64,000 nucleotides of DNA from Xanthobacteraceae bacterium (GCA_029266425.1 JAQSWY010000010.1:62001-126000); one strand, 5' to 3'; shown: positions 46,366 to 56,217, numbered from the stretch's first letter. Numbers and translations are program-made. The notes: a model not told the origin generated them from the letters alone.

Positions 46366-47757
46366 TCACTCCGGCGCGATCATCTTCTCCGGGCGCACCA
46401 CGGCGTCGAACTCCTCGTTCGTCACATAGCCGCCGCCGACCGCTTCCTCGCGCAGCGTGGTGCCGTTCTTGTGCGCAGTCTTGGCGATCTTCGCCGCATT
46501 GTCGTAGCCGATCTTCGGCGCCAGGGCGGTGACCAGCATCAGCGAACGCTCCAGCGCCGCCTTGATGTTGTCCTCGCGCGGCACGATGCCGACGACGCAA
46601 TTCTCGGTGAAGCTCACCGCCGCATCGGCCAGCAGGCGCACCGACTGCTGGAAATTATAGGCCATCACCGGATTGTAGACGTTCAACTCGAAATGGCCCT
46701 GGCTGTTGGCGAAGGTGAGCGCGGCATTGTTGCCGAACACCTGCACGCAGACCTGGGTGAGCGCCTCGCACTGCGTCGGGTTCACCTTGCCGGGCATGAT
46801 CGAGGAGCCTGGCTCGTTCTCCGGCAGCGCCAGTTCGCCGAGGCCCGAGCGCGGGCCGGAGCCGAGCAGCCGGATGTCGTTGGCGATCTTGAACAGCGAG
46901 GTCGCCACCGTGTTGATCGCCCCGTGCGCGAACACCATGGCGTCGTGCGCGGCGAGCGCCTCGAACTTGTTCGGCGCCGAGGTGAAGGGCAGCCCGGTGA
47001 TGGCGGCGATGCGATCCGCCACCATCTCGGCAAAGCCGACGGGAGCGTTCAGACCGGTGCCGACCGCGGTGCCGCCCTGGGCGAGTTCCATCAGCGCCGG
47101 CAGTGACTGCTCGATGCGCTTGATGCCGTTCTCGACCTGCTGGGTGTAGCCGGAGAATTCCTGGCCCAGCGTCAGCGGGGTGGCGTCCTGGGTATGGGTG
47201 CGGCCGATCTTGATGATGTGCGCCCAGGCCTGCGCCTTGTCGTTCAGCGCGTTGCGCAGCTGCTGAAGCGAGGGAACGAGCCGGAGCACCACCTCCTCCG
47301 CCGCGGCGATGTGCATCGCAGTGGGATAGGTGTCGTTCGACGACTGGCTCATATTGACGTGATCGTTCGGGTGCACCGGCTTCTTCGATCCCTTCTCGCC
47401 GCCCATCATCTCGATGGCACGGTTCGAGATCACCTCGTTCGCGTTCATGTTGGACTGGGTGCCGGAGCCGGTCTGCCACACCGCCAGGGGGAAGTGGGCA
47501 TCGAGCTTGCCCTCGATCACCTCTTGCGCGGCGCGGATGATGGCGTCGGCGATCGTCGGATCGAGCCGGCCGAGATCGCGATTAACCTCGGCGGCCGCGC
47601 GCTTGACGATGCCGAGCGCGCGCACCACCGGCAGCGGCTGCTTTTCCCAGCCGATCTTGAAATTGCCCAGCGAGCGCTGCGCCTGCGCGCCCCAATATTT
47701 GTCGTTTTCTACCTCAATCGGGCCGAACGTGTCGGTCTCAATACGGGTCGTGCTCAT
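46366..47757 (-). CDS. fumC: Fumarate hydratase, class II
   Basis: A 463-residue iron-independent fumarase. The signature [11 protein letters not shown] and the catalytic regions [13 protein letters not shown] and [21 protein letters not shown] are intact. Start at 47757 ([12 protein letters not shown]); an ATG at 47763 is two codons upstream. It interrupts the typical thyA-to-hflKC order of Rhizobiales, together with the DUF4169 and ribbon-helix-helix genes. Confidence 0.96.
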   Translation of the reverse strand: MSTTRIETDTFGPIEVENDKYWGAQAQRSLGNFKIGWEKQPLPVVRALGIVKRAAAEVNRDLGRLDPTIADAIIRAAQEVIEGKLDAHFPLAVWQTGSGTQSNMNANEVISNRAIEMMGGEKGSKKPVHPNDHVNMSQSSNDTYPTAMHIAAAEEVVLRLVPSLQQLRNALNDKAQAWAHIIKIGRTHTQDATPLTLGQEFSGYTQQVENGIKRIEQSLPALMELAQGGTAVGTGLNAPVGFAEMVADRIAAITGLPFTSAPNKFEALAAHDAMVFAHGAINTVATSLFKIANDIRLLGSGPRSGLGELALPENEPGSSIMPGKVNPTQCEALTQVCVQVFGNNAALTFANSQGHFELNVYNPVMAYNFQQSVRLLADAAVSFTENCVVGIVPREDNIKAALERSLMLVTALAPKIGYDNAAKIAKTAHKNGTTLREEAVGGGYVTNEEFDAVVRPEKMIAPE

Positions 47758-48180
47758 GAACAATCTCGCAATGCGTCCGAAGGCAGGGCGTGGGTGGGAT
47801 GAGGCGCCGTCCGTTTAGCATGCGTTGCATGCCCGCGGAAACGGTGTCGCCCCTGCGGGGCGCGCAATCGGCGCCCATCGTTTGCCGAGAGGCGACCGGC
47901 CGCCGCGTGCCGAGCGGGCCCAGAGAGCCACCATCGTTCACATCGCCGTGAACTCGATTCCGGGGCGAGAACTCGAACAATTCCAATCAGAAATAAAAGC
48001 CTCAAAAATGAAAACAACAATGGCGCAATTCGTTCCAACGCCGCCCCACCATGGCGTTTCGACAACGAAAATGCCTCCTGTATTCTGAGACGGAAAAAGA
48101 TCTATAATGTGGTAAGTCCATGCCTTGGCTTGCCACTTGCTGGGTGCTCGTTCGCAGTGCCGAAATAGGGACATGTCGAC
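47758..48180. other. 420-base intergenic region, no gene seen
   Basis: Divergent gap between fumC and the DUF4169 gene. The part from about 47970 to 48115 is AT-rich compared with the genome and ends in a TATAAT at 48103-48108 which may be the -10 for DUF4169. A short reading frame at 47825-48088 has no coding character that I can recognise. Confidence 0.55.
48103..48108 (+). promoter_or_regulatory. Possible -10 box of DUF4169 gene
   Basis: Perfect TATAAT, 73 bases upstream of the DUF4169 start, in an AT-rich stretch. No convincing -35 at 16-18 bases. Confidence 0.35.
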
Positions 48181-48369
48181 ATGGCCGAGATCATAAATCT
48201 GCGCCGCGTCCGCAAACGCAAGGAGCGTGAGACCCGGGAACAAATCGCTGCGGAGCAGCGTTTGCGGTTTGGGCGCCCGAAGGTCGAGCGCAGGGCGGAC
48301 GCCGCTCGCGAGGAGTTGCGCGAGCGCACGTTGGACGGACATAAGCGCGTACGAGAGGACGAGAAATGA
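48181..48369 (+). CDS. DUF4169 family small basic protein
   Basis: A 62-residue very basic protein (MAEIINLRRVRKRKERETRE ... RFGRPKVERR). This is the DUF4169 family, which in Rhizobiales is typically followed by a ribbon-helix-helix gene, as here. Its TGA overlaps the next ATG by four bases (ATGA). Function unknown; the basic N terminus might bind nucleic acid. Confidence 0.88.
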   Translation: MAEIINLRRVRKRKERETREQIAAEQRLRFGRPKVERRADAAREELRERTLDGHKRVREDEK

Positions 48370-48644
48370 AGAGTCCCGTGGTGAAGCGGTCGATTGTGAT
48401 TGCCGGGCACAAGACCAGTGTCAGCCTCGAAGACCAGTTCTGGGATGCTCTCAAGGAAATTGCGTCGAGCCGCCGGAGTACGCTGTCGGAGATTGTCGCT
48501 TCGATCGATTCCCGGCGGAATCAGGGAAATCTCTCCTCCGCCATTCGCCTTTATGTCCTCGCCTATTTCCGCAATCCGCCCGGTGCGCGGGAAGCTGGCG
48601 AGCATGGCGAGAAGGGTATGTCGGCGCGTTCTCCGATTGCGTGA
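48366..48644 (+). CDS. Ribbon-helix-helix domain protein
   Basis: A 92-residue protein with a ribbon-helix-helix fold: strand KRSIVIAGHKTSVSL (about 7-21), helix A DQFWDALKEIASS and helix B TLSEIVASIDSRR, then NLSSAIRLYVLAYF. It is the RHH_4 type, sometimes mislabelled arylsulfate sulfotransferase. It probably binds DNA as a dimer. Overlap with DUF4169 suggests a co-regulated pair; it does not resemble a known antitoxin pair in arrangement, because DUF4169 is not a recognised toxin. Confidence 0.88.
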   Translation: MKSPVVKRSIVIAGHKTSVSLEDQFWDALKEIASSRRSTLSEIVASIDSRRNQGNLSSAIRLYVLAYFRNPPGAREAGEHGEKGMSARSPIA

Positions 48645-48878
48645 CCCGATCTGCCGTTGCGTAAGCGACCCGTCTTCCCATATGACCAGCCGCGTCGGCG
48701 GCGTGCGTCGCGGTGTCGGGTCACATTGTGTCTCGGTGTCTCGTCACCTATAACCGCCGTCGTCGTGCCTCCCGGCGACGGGAGGACGTCCGTCTTCTTG
48801 CACGAGAGTCGTCCTTGAGGTTCTGCGCTCCCGCGCAACCCGGGTAGTCTCGGGTGCGCAATCGGGAGTTGCCGCGGA

Positions 48879-50048
48879 ATGTCGTGGAAGAACCAGAGCG
48901 GCGGGCCATGGGGTGGTGGCGGCCCGCGCGGTCCCTGGGGCAGTGGCCCGCAGTCGTCCGGGCCCAATCCGCCGGATCTCGAAGACTTGATCCGGCGCGG
49001 CCAGGATCGCTTGCGCACCATTCTGCCGGGTGGCTTCGGCAGCACCAAGGGCATCATCGTCGTCGTCGCGCTGGTCGCGGTCGCCTGGCTGCTGTCGGGC
49101 TTCTACCGGGTTCAGCCAGACGAGCAGGGCGTGGTGTTGCGCTTCGGCAAGTTCATCGCGACCGCGAACCCCGGCCTCAACTACCATTGGCCCTACCCGA
49201 TCGAGACCGTGCTGACCCCGAAGGTCACGCGCGTCAACCGCATCGATATCGGCATCCGCTCCGGCGACGATCCGCGCCGCGGCACCGCGATGCGGGACGT
49301 GCCGGAGGAGAGCCTCATGCTCACCGGCGACGAGAACATCGTCGATGTCGATTTCGCGGTGTTCTGGATGGTGAAGCCGGCGGCCGCGGGTTCGACCGAG
49401 GATGTCGGCGCGGCGGACTACCTGTTCAACGTCCAGAACCCCGAGGGTACCATCAAGGCGGTGGCCGAGAGCGCGATGCGCGAGGTGGTCGGACGCACCA
49501 ACATCCAGCCTATCCTCACCGGCGCCCGCCAGACCATCGAGCGCGACGTGCACGATCTGATGCAACGGACGCTCGACACCTACCAGTCGGGCATCCTCGT
49601 CACCCAGGTGCAGATGCAGAAGGTCGACCCGCCGCAGCAGGTCATCGACTCCTTCCGCGATGTCCAGGCCGCACGCGCCGATGCCGAGCGCCTGCAGAAC
49701 GAGGCGCAGGCCTATGCCAACCGCGTCGTTCCCGAGGCGCGCGGCGAGGCCTCCCGCGTCACCCAAGGCGCGCAGGCCTACAAGGAGCGCGCCGTCATCG
49801 AAGCGCAGGGCCAGGCCGCGCGCTTCCTCAGCGTGCTTGGCGAATATGAGAAGGCTCCCGACGTGACGCGCCAGCGCATCTATCTCGAAACCATGGAGCG
49901 CGTGTTCGGCGGCATGGACAAGGTCATCATCGATCCGTCGGCCGATCGCGGCTCCGGCGTGGTGCCGTTCCTGCCGCTCGGCGCGTTCGGCACCCGCCCG
50001 CAGGCGGCACCGGCGCAGGGCCAGACCACGCAGGGAGCCACGCGATGA
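48879..50048 (+). CDS. hflK: HflK protease modulator
   Basis: A 389-residue inner-membrane protein. A glycine/proline-rich cytoplasmic start (NQSGGPWGGGGPRGPWG) precedes one membrane helix (about 65-85, GIIVVVALVAVAWLLSGFY) and an SPFH/prohibitin domain with long helices (about 235-330). HflK and HflC form the large cage that controls FtsH. The overlap with hflC is four bases (ATGA). Start at 48879. Confidence 0.95.
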   Translation: MSWKNQSGGPWGGGGPRGPWGSGPQSSGPNPPDLEDLIRRGQDRLRTILPGGFGSTKGIIVVVALVAVAWLLSGFYRVQPDEQGVVLRFGKFIATANPGLNYHWPYPIETVLTPKVTRVNRIDIGIRSGDDPRRGTAMRDVPEESLMLTGDENIVDVDFAVFWMVKPAAAGSTEDVGAADYLFNVQNPEGTIKAVAESAMREVVGRTNIQPILTGARQTIERDVHDLMQRTLDTYQSGILVTQVQMQKVDPPQQVIDSFRDVQAARADAERLQNEAQAYANRVVPEARGEASRVTQGAQAYKERAVIEAQGQAARFLSVLGEYEKAPDVTRQRIYLETMERVFGGMDKVIIDPSADRGSGVVPFLPLGAFGTRPQAAPAQGQTTQGATR

Positions 50049-50965
50049 GAAGCTTCTTCGGCATGGGTGCCGCGATCGCCGCGGCCGCCATCCTCATCGG
50101 GCTCTATTCGGCGCTGTTCAGCGTTTACCAGACCCAGCAGGCCCTGGTGCTGCGCTTCGGCGAGCCGGTGCGCGTCATCAACCAGCCCGGCCTCAACGCC
50201 AAGATCCCGCTGATCGACAGCGTGATCTTCCTCGACAAGCGCATCCTCGACCTAGAGAACCCCTCGCAGGAGGTGATCGCCTCCGACCAGAAGCGCCTCG
50301 TGGTGGATGCCTTCGCGCGCTACCGCATCACCAATCCGCTGCGCTTCTACCAGGCGGTCGGCACTATCGAGGGCGCCAATTCCCGACTCGCCACCATCCT
50401 CAATTCAGCACTGCGCCGCGTGCTCGGTGAGAGCACCTTCATCGAGGTGGTGCGCGACCAGCGCGAGGGGCTGATGGGGCGGATCCGCGAGCAGGTGAAT
50501 CGCGAGGCCGCGAATTTCGGTATCTCGGTCATCGATGTGCGCATTCGCCGCGCCGACCTGCCGGAAGCCAACAGCCAGGCGGTGTTCCAGCGCATGCAGA
50601 CCGAGCGCCAGCGCGAGGCCGCGGAGATCCGCGCCCAGGGTGGCCAGGCCTCGCAGGGCATCCGCGCCAATGCCGACCGGCAGTCGACCGTCATCGTAGC
50701 CGAGGCCACGTCCACCGCCGACAAGCTGCGCGGCGAGGGCGAGGCCGAGAGAAACCGGATCTTCGCCGAGGCCTACGGCAAGGATAAGGGCTTCTTCGAC
50801 TTCTACCGCTCCATGCAGGCCTATGAGACCAGCCTGAAGAGCGACTCTACCCGCTTGCTGCTGTCGCCGGATTCGAACTTCTTCCGCTTCTTCCGCGATC
50901 CGGCCGGCACTATGGCACCGACGACTCCGGCGCCGACGGCCCCGGCGGCGCCGCCGGCCAACTGA
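50045..50965 (+). CDS. hflC: HflC protease modulator
   Basis: A 306-residue SPFH protein, partner of HflK. Membrane helix at about residues 8-26, then VLRFGEPVRVINQPGLNAKIPLIDSV and the SPFH core, with the long helical stretch at about 185-245. C terminus Pro/Ala/Thr-rich. Overlaps hflK by four bases and is followed 13 bases later by the DUF2065 gene, the standard alphaproteobacterial order. Confidence 0.95.
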   Translation: MRSFFGMGAAIAAAAILIGLYSALFSVYQTQQALVLRFGEPVRVINQPGLNAKIPLIDSVIFLDKRILDLENPSQEVIASDQKRLVVDAFARYRITNPLRFYQAVGTIEGANSRLATILNSALRRVLGESTFIEVVRDQREGLMGRIREQVNREAANFGISVIDVRIRRADLPEANSQAVFQRMQTERQREAAEIRAQGGQASQGIRANADRQSTVIVAEATSTADKLRGEGEAERNRIFAEAYGKDKGFFDFYRSMQAYETSLKSDSTRLLLSPDSNFFRFFRDPAGTMAPTTPAPTAPAAPPAN

Positions 50966-50978
50966 GCCGGCGGGCGCG

Positions 50979-51164
50979 GTGTCGGACCTCGTCGTCGCGC
51001 TCGGCCTGGTGCTCGTCATCGAGGGGCTGGCGCTCGCCGCCATGCCCAGCGCCATGCGCCGGGCCATGGAGGCGATCGAGCGCCTGCCCGACGTGCCGCT
51101 GCGCCTTGCGGGGCTCGGCGGCGCGCTCGTCGGCCTCCTCATCGTCTGGCTGATCCGGGGCTAG
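50979..51164 (+). CDS. DUF2065 small membrane protein
   Basis: A 61-residue protein with two membrane helices (about 3-20 and 41-59) separated by RRAMEAIERLPDVPLR. DUF2065 proteins are found downstream of hflC in many Proteobacteria. Start is GTG at 50979. Function unknown; position suggests a part of the HflKC-FtsH assembly. Confidence 0.9.
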   Translation: MSDLVVALGLVLVIEGLALAAMPSAMRRAMEAIERLPDVPLRLAGLGGALVGLLIVWLIRG

Positions 51165-51165
51165 C

Positions 51166-51252
51166 TCCCGGCCCCACCTGGGCTCGACCCGGGGACCGGA
51201 CTTCGACCGGGAGCTGCGGCATCGCTGGATTCCCGGATCAAGTCCGGGGATG
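51166..51252. repeat. Family B palindrome, copy B8 (diverged)
   Basis: CTCCCGGCCCC ... GACCCGGGGACC and TTCCCGGATCAAGTCCGGGGATGAG form an imperfect palindrome between the DUF2065 and degP genes. Confidence 0.7.
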
Positions 51253-51388
51253 AGAGCGAATTGGAATTTCCGGCCGGTCCCACGGGGCGATTCCTCGCAC
51301 GCTTTTGGCTTGCATCGCCTCTCAAGCCGGTCCAGCGTTCCGTGGAGTGAGCAGCGCCGGACTGACCGAGCGGCGCGAAGGAGGCAGC

Positions 51389-52906
51389 ATGTTACCATTC
51401 GCCAAGCACCGCCCCATTGCAACGCGGCGCCGGCTTCATAATCTGGTGTCCTGCCTCCTGGTTGCCGGCACCATCGTCCTGCCCTCCGTCGTCAGTCACG
51501 CCGCCGCGACCAAGGGTCCCGATACCGTCGCCGACACCGCCGCCGCGGTCATGGATTCGGTGGTGAACATCTCCACCTCGCAGACCGTCGCCCCCTCGCG
51601 CAGCGTGCCGACCCCGCAGCTTCCGCCCGGCTCGCCCTTCGAGGAGTTCTTCGAGGAGTTCTTCAAGCGCCGGCAGCAGCAGGGCGACGATGGCGACGAC
51701 ACGCCGCGCCGCGTCTCCTCGCTCGGCTCGGGCTTCGTCATCGACGCCGGCGGCCTGATCGTGACCAACAACCACGTCATCGCCGACGCCGACGAGATCT
51801 ATGCCAATTTCAATGACGGCTCGAAGCTGAAGGCCGAGCTGGTCGGCCGAGACACCAAGATCGATATCGCGCTGCTGAAGGTCACGCCGCTGCCGGAGAG
51901 GCCGCTGAAGGCGGTGAAGTTCGGCGATTCCGACACGCTGCGCGTCGGCGACTGGGTGATGGCGATCGGCAACCCGTTCGGCCTCGGGGGCACGCTCACG
52001 GTGGGCGTCATCTCGGCGCGCAACCGCGACATCAATAGCGGCCCCTACGACAACTTCCTGCAGACCGACGCCGCCATCAATCGCGGCAATTCCGGCGGCC
52101 CGCTGTTCGGCATGGACGGCGACGTGATCGGCATCAACACCGCCATCATCTCGCCTTCCGGCGGCTCGATCGGCATCGGCTTCGCCGTGCCGTCCAACAC
52201 CGCGCTCGCCGTCGTCAACCAGCTCCGCCAATTCGGCGAGATGCGGCGCGGCTGGATCGGGGTGCGCATCCAGTCGGTCACCGACGAGATCGCGGAGAGC
52301 CTCTCGCTCGGCAAGCCGCGCGGCGCCCTGGTCGGCGGCCTCACCGATGACGGCCCCGCCGCCAAGGGCGGCATCAAGCCGGGCGACGTCATCGTCAAGT
52401 TCGACGGCAAGGACGTGAAGGACATGCGCTCGCTGCCGATCATCGTCGCCGACACCCCGGTCGACAAGGATGTCGATGTCGTGGTGGTCCGCAAGGGCAA
52501 GGAAGAGAGCCTGCGGCTCAAGGTGGGCAAGCTCGAGGAGAGCGACAAGCCCGAGCCGGCGGCATTGACCAAGAAGGAGCCGGCGGACACAACGCCGAAG
52601 GCGCCGACGACGCGCCTGCTCGGTCTCGAGCTTTCCGAGATCACCACCGAGCTGCGCGGCAAGTTCAAGCTGAAGGACGACGTCAAGGGCGTCGTCGTCA
52701 CCTCGGTCGAGGGTTCCTCGCAGGCCGCGACCAAGGGGCTGAAGCCCGGCCTCGTCATCGTCGAGGTCAATCAGGAAGCGGTGTCGAAGCCTGCCGATAT
52801 CGAGAAGCGCGTCGAGGCCCTGAAGAAGGAAGGCCGCCGCTCGGCGCTGCTGATGGTCTCCGACGCCGACGGCCAGGTCCAGTTCACGGCGATCCCGATC
52901 GAGTGA
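51389..52906 (+). CDS. degP: Do-family periplasmic serine protease (DegP/HtrA)
   Basis: A 505-residue protease-chaperone. Signal peptide about residues 15-38 (ending SHAAA), LA loop with acidic/Gln-rich residues (about 82-108), then the catalytic triad His129 (NNHVIADADE), Asp159 (DTKIDIALLKV) and Ser235 (GNSGGPLF). Two PDZ domains follow (about 285-370 and 410-500). AAGGAGG precedes ATG 51389, which fixes the start. Degrades misfolded periplasmic proteins. Follows hflKC-DUF2065, giving a block of envelope quality-control genes. Confidence 0.95.
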   Translation: MLPFAKHRPIATRRRLHNLVSCLLVAGTIVLPSVVSHAAATKGPDTVADTAAAVMDSVVNISTSQTVAPSRSVPTPQLPPGSPFEEFFEEFFKRRQQQGDDGDDTPRRVSSLGSGFVIDAGGLIVTNNHVIADADEIYANFNDGSKLKAELVGRDTKIDIALLKVTPLPERPLKAVKFGDSDTLRVGDWVMAIGNPFGLGGTLTVGVISARNRDINSGPYDNFLQTDAAINRGNSGGPLFGMDGDVIGINTAIISPSGGSIGIGFAVPSNTALAVVNQLRQFGEMRRGWIGVRIQSVTDEIAESLSLGKPRGALVGGLTDDGPAAKGGIKPGDVIVKFDGKDVKDMRSLPIIVADTPVDKDVDVVVVRKGKEESLRLKVGKLEESDKPEPAALTKKEPADTTPKAPTTRLLGLELSEITTELRGKFKLKDDVKGVVVTSVEGSSQAATKGLKPGLVIVEVNQEAVSKPADIEKRVEALKKEGRRSALLMVSDADGQVQFTAIPIE

Positions 52907-52936
52907 GGCTACAGCGTATTCCTACAGCCACACGAC

Positions 52937-53010
52937 GTCATGGCCGGGCTTGTCCCGGCCATCCCGGTTACGCTTTCGTCGAGGATTCCCGGGGCAAGCC
53001 GGGGGATGAC
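52937..53010. repeat. Family B palindrome, copy B9
   Basis: GTCATGGCCGGGC-TTGT-CCCGGCCAT and TTCCCGGGGCAAGCCGGGGGATGAC lie between the degP stop and the convergent DUF1036 gene. Confidence 0.9.
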
Positions 53011-53035
53011 GATCAGCGGGTTAATAGCGAGGCCT

Positions 53036-53560
53036 TCAAGGAGACTTCGTCGGCGGCAGTGGGGCCTGGTTCGGCATTTGCTGGCCCTGCTCGGTGAGTT
53101 GCACCGTCCAGCTCTTCTGCTCGTGGGTGTCGACCTCGAAGAAGCCGGTGCGGTCGAAGCCGCGGGCGAGGCAGTCCTCGATGCCGCGGATGGTGAACTC
53201 CTTCTCGCGCGTGCACATATAGGCCTTGCCGGCCCACTCCCCGCCGAGGTCATAGTCAACCGCATAGACGTAATAGAAGCGGGCGACGAGGTCACCGCGC
53301 AGCAGCGTCTCGCAGCTGTTGGCGGCAACGTTCCACCAGCCCTCGGTGGACCAGGCGTCGCCGTCCTTGTAGCCGACCGCGATGCCGACCCGGCTGGTGG
53401 TGCGGTTGCACAAGCGGAAGTCCGCCGCAGCCGGGGTCGGTGCCAGGATGGCCAGGACCGGCGCGGCGGCCAGCGCCGCCAGCCCAAACCGGACGCTGCG
53501 CGCGCGCAAGCGGCGCGCGGCGTCAGCCGCCCACGAGTACGGCACGGAAATCATTGACAT
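53036..53560 (-). CDS. DUF1036 family exported protein
   Basis: A 174-residue secreted protein with a signal peptide (about 20-46, ending APTPAAA) and the DUF1036 core: FRLCNRTTSRVGIAVGYKDGDAWSTEGWWNVAANSCETLL, with several cysteines that could form disulfides. Function unknown. Start ATG at 53560 or 53554. Its 5' end overlaps the end of the glycerate kinase gene (53523) by 38 bases, on the same strand. Confidence 0.88.
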   Translation of the reverse strand: MSMISVPYSWAADAARRLRARSVRFGLAALAAAPVLAILAPTPAAADFRLCNRTTSRVGIAVGYKDGDAWSTEGWWNVAANSCETLLRGDLVARFYYVYAVDYDLGGEWAGKAYMCTREKEFTIRGIEDCLARGFDRTGFFEVDTHEQKSWTVQLTEQGQQMPNQAPLPPTKSP

Positions 53561-54821
53561 TGGTGCAGGTGGGGCCAGGCGTCAGCAGGTCGCCGATCCT
53601 CTCGAAGAAACTCGTCGAGTCGTTATTGGCGAGGAAGCTGGCGGGATCGAGGCCGAGCAATTGCGCCCGCGCCAGCGTATCCGGCTCCACGAAGGCCCCG
53701 GCCGGATCGCTGGCATCGCCGCCGCCGCCATCGGTGCCATCGGTATCGCCGGCCACCGCATGGATGCCGGGCGCGCCGCCCAGCGCCTCGGCGAGCGCCA
53801 GCGCGTATTCCTGGTTCGGCCCGCCGCGGCCCTGGCCGCGCATGGTGACGGTGAGCTCGCCGCCCGAGAGCAGCACCGCGCGCTTGCCGGCGGCCTTCAG
53901 GTCGAGCGCCCGCGCCGCCTGCGCCGCCGCCACCTCGCGGGCTTCGCCCTCGAGATTGTCGCCGAGCAGGATCGGCTCGATGCCGGCCTCGCGCGCCATC
54001 CGCTCCGCCGCGACGAAGGAATCCGCCGGGCGGGCAATGAGGTGGTATTCGGCATTGGCGAAGGCCGGATCGCCGGGCTTCGGCGATTCATTCGCGCCGT
54101 CGCGCAGGGCAACCGCAATGGAGGCCGGCGGCTCGATGCGGAATCGGGTCAGAACGTCGCGGGCCTCCGCCAGCGTCGTCGGATCCGGCACGGTCGGGCC
54201 CGATCCGATCACTGCGGGATCGTCGCCCGGCACGTCGGAAATGGCGAGCGTCACCACGCGTGCCGGCTGGGCAAGCGCGGCGAGCCGGCCGCCCTTGATG
54301 CGCGAGAGGTGCTTGCGCACCGTGTTGATCTCGGTGATGTTGGCGCCGGAGCGCAGCAGCGCCCGCGTCAGCGCCCGCTTGTCGTCGAGCTCGACGCCGA
54401 GCGCCGGCGCGATCCAGTTGGCCGAGGCGCCGCCCGAGAGCAGCACCAGCACCAGATCGTCCGCGCCGGCGGTCGCGGCGAGATCGATCGCCTTCTGCGC
54501 GGCCGCGAGGCCGGCGGCGTCCGGCACCGGATGGCCGGCCTCCACCATCTCCAGCCGGCGGGTCGGGCGGCCATAGCCGTGACGGGCGACGCCGATACCG
54601 GCGAGGCGCGCGGGGTCGAAGCCGAGCGTGTCGAGATAATGCGCTTCCGCGACTTCCAGCATCGAGCCCGCCGCCTTGCCGGCCGCGAGCAGGATCAGCC
54701 GGCCCGAGGCGGGCGGCGCCGGCAGGGCCGGCGGCAGGCAGGTGGAGGGATGTGCCGCCGCCACCGCGGCCGAAAACAGGGCTTCCAGGAACGCGCGCGG
54801 CGAATTATCGGTCATCGTCAC
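53523..54821 (-). CDS. Glycerate 2-kinase (type II, MOFRL/DUF4147)
   Basis: A 432-residue type II glycerate kinase. The N-terminal DUF4147 domain (AGKAAGSMLEVAE) is followed by LVLLSGGASANWIAPA, a Ser/Gly phosphate site, and TEINTVRKHLSRIKGGRLA. The C-terminal MOFRL region has GGELTVTMRGQGRGGPNQEYALALA and AGDTDGTDGGG. Phosphorylates D-glycerate to 2-phosphoglycerate; in this family TtuD works in glyoxylate/hydroxypyruvate use. It overlaps the DUF1036 start by 38 bases. Confidence 0.93.
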   Translation of the reverse strand: MTMTDNSPRAFLEALFSAAVAAAHPSTCLPPALPAPPASGRLILLAAGKAAGSMLEVAEAHYLDTLGFDPARLAGIGVARHGYGRPTRRLEMVEAGHPVPDAAGLAAAQKAIDLAATAGADDLVLVLLSGGASANWIAPALGVELDDKRALTRALLRSGANITEINTVRKHLSRIKGGRLAALAQPARVVTLAISDVPGDDPAVIGSGPTVPDPTTLAEARDVLTRFRIEPPASIAVALRDGANESPKPGDPAFANAEYHLIARPADSFVAAERMAREAGIEPILLGDNLEGEAREVAAAQAARALDLKAAGKRAVLLSGGELTVTMRGQGRGGPNQEYALALAEALGGAPGIHAVAGDTDGTDGGGGDASDPAGAFVEPDTLARAQLLGLDPASFLANNDSTSFFERIGDLLTPGPTCTNVNDFRAVLVGG

Positions 54822-54966
54822 CCCACATTGCCCGCTCGTCCGGGCGCCCCACTCTTGCGCACGACCATCCGCCCGGGCGGCGCCGCACGACGCGAAACGG
54901 GCGTATTCCTATGGCACCGGAAGCCGCACGTCACTAGCCTCCTGTCACATATCGCCCTTCCCCGCC

Positions 54967-55854
54967 ATGATGCTTCGCCGCACCGAGGATGACATCGCCG
55001 TGGACGCCGCCGTGCTTGATCTCGATACCGTACCGACACACGACGATCGCGCAGGCGACGGTTTCGAGCCGATCGAGATCATCCCGGCCGTAGCGAGCAC
55101 CGGTCTCCTCCTCCTGTGCGATCACGCCTCGAACGCGCTCCCGCCGGAATACGGCACGCTTGGCCTGCCGGCCTCCGAGCTGGAGCGGCATATCGGCTAC
55201 GACATCGGCGCCGCCGGCATCGCCCGCGAGCTCGCCGGGCTGCTCGGCGCGCCCGCGGTGCTCTCGCATTTCTCGCGCCTGCTGATCGACCCGAACCGCG
55301 GCGAGGACGACCCGACGCTGGTGATGCGGCTGTCCGACGGCGCCATCGTACCCGGCAACCGCCATGTCGATGCGGCGGAAGTGGAGCGACGCATCGCACG
55401 CTTCCACCGACCCTATCACCAGGCCATCGAGCGCACGATCGACGACGCCCTCGCCGCAGGGCTCATCCCGGTGCTGCTGTCGATCCACAGCTTCACCCCG
55501 GTGTGGCGCGGCGTGCCCAGGCCCTGGCACGCCGGGCTGCTGTGGGACCTCGACGAGCGCTTCGCCCGGCCGCTGATCGAAGCCCTGGAGGCGCCCGGCG
55601 ATCTCATCGTCGGTGACAACGAGCCCTATGACGGCGCACTGCGCAATGACTGCCTCTATCGCCACGGCACCGCACGCGGCCTGCCGCACGTGCTGGTCGA
55701 GATCCGCCAGGATCTGATCGCGGATGAGGCCGGCCAGCGCGCCTGGGCCGAGCGGCTCGCCGCTCTGCTGCCCGCCATCCTGGCGCGCCCCGAGCTCAAT
55801 GAGCAGACCTTCTACGGCTCGCGCACGGGCATCGTCGTGCCTATTTCAGCCTGA
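54967..55854 (+). CDS. N-formylglutamate amidohydrolase family protein
   Basis: A 295-residue hydrolase of the N-formylglutamate amidohydrolase family. Visible: LLLCDHASNALPPEYGTLGL (about 41-60), HIGYDIGAAGIARELAGLL (about 67-85), PNRGEDDPTLV and FHRPYHQAIE. It may deformylate N-formylglutamate in histidine breakdown, but no hut genes are here, and many family members have other roles. ATG at 54967; an ATG at 54970 is possible. It is the first of three small co-directional genes. Confidence 0.85.
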   Translation: MMLRRTEDDIAVDAAVLDLDTVPTHDDRAGDGFEPIEIIPAVASTGLLLLCDHASNALPPEYGTLGLPASELERHIGYDIGAAGIARELAGLLGAPAVLSHFSRLLIDPNRGEDDPTLVMRLSDGAIVPGNRHVDAAEVERRIARFHRPYHQAIERTIDDALAAGLIPVLLSIHSFTPVWRGVPRPWHAGLLWDLDERFARPLIEALEAPGDLIVGDNEPYDGALRNDCLYRHGTARGLPHVLVEIRQDLIADEAGQRAWAERLAALLPAILARPELNEQTFYGSRTGIVVPISA

Positions 55855-55875
55855 CTCTCACCGCAGGAGGCCACC

Positions 55876-56217
55876 ATGCAAGATTCTGGCGATCAGTATC
55901 CTGGCGAACAGTCCCGCCTCGACGAAAAGTCCCGCCTTGAGTTGGAAGCGGCCGTGTTCCGCCGGCTGGTGGCGCACTTGCGCGCGCGCACCGACGTGCA
56001 GAACATCGATCTCATGAATCTGGCCGGCTTTTGCCGCAACTGCCTGTCGAACTGGTATCTCGACGCGGCCAAGGAGCGCGGCCTGCCGCTCTCCAGGGAT
56101 GAGAGTCGCGAGATCGTCTACGGCATGCCCTATGAGGAGTGGAAGGCCCAGCATCAGGCCGAGGCGAGCCCCGAACAGCAGGCAGGCTTCTCGCGGTCAT
56201 CCACAGGCTCGCACTGA
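55876..56217 (+). CDS. DUF1244 family protein
   Basis: A 113-residue protein of the DUF1244 family. The core is FRRLVAHLRARTDVQNIDLMNLAGFCRNCLSNWYLDAA (about 29-66) with the conserved pair FCRNC, followed by YGMPYEEWKA. Function unknown; structure of a homologue exists, I believe. 21 bases after the amidohydrolase stop, so probably co-transcribed. A terminator follows. Confidence 0.9.
   Translation: MQDSGDQYPGEQSRLDEKSRLELEAAVFRRLVAHLRARTDVQNIDLMNLAGFCRNCLSNWYLDAAKERGLPLSRDESREIVYGMPYEEWKAQHQAEASPEQQAGFSRSSTGSH

Noticed and set aside
47825..48088. 87-residue frame between fumC and DUF4169
   Set aside because: No ribosome-binding site, no domain, and low-quality composition; the region is more likely promoter DNA.
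48181..48644. Toxin-antitoxin pair
   Set aside because: A ribbon-helix-helix protein with an overlapping small gene suggested it, but DUF4169 has no toxin motif and the pair is a known conserved arrangement.
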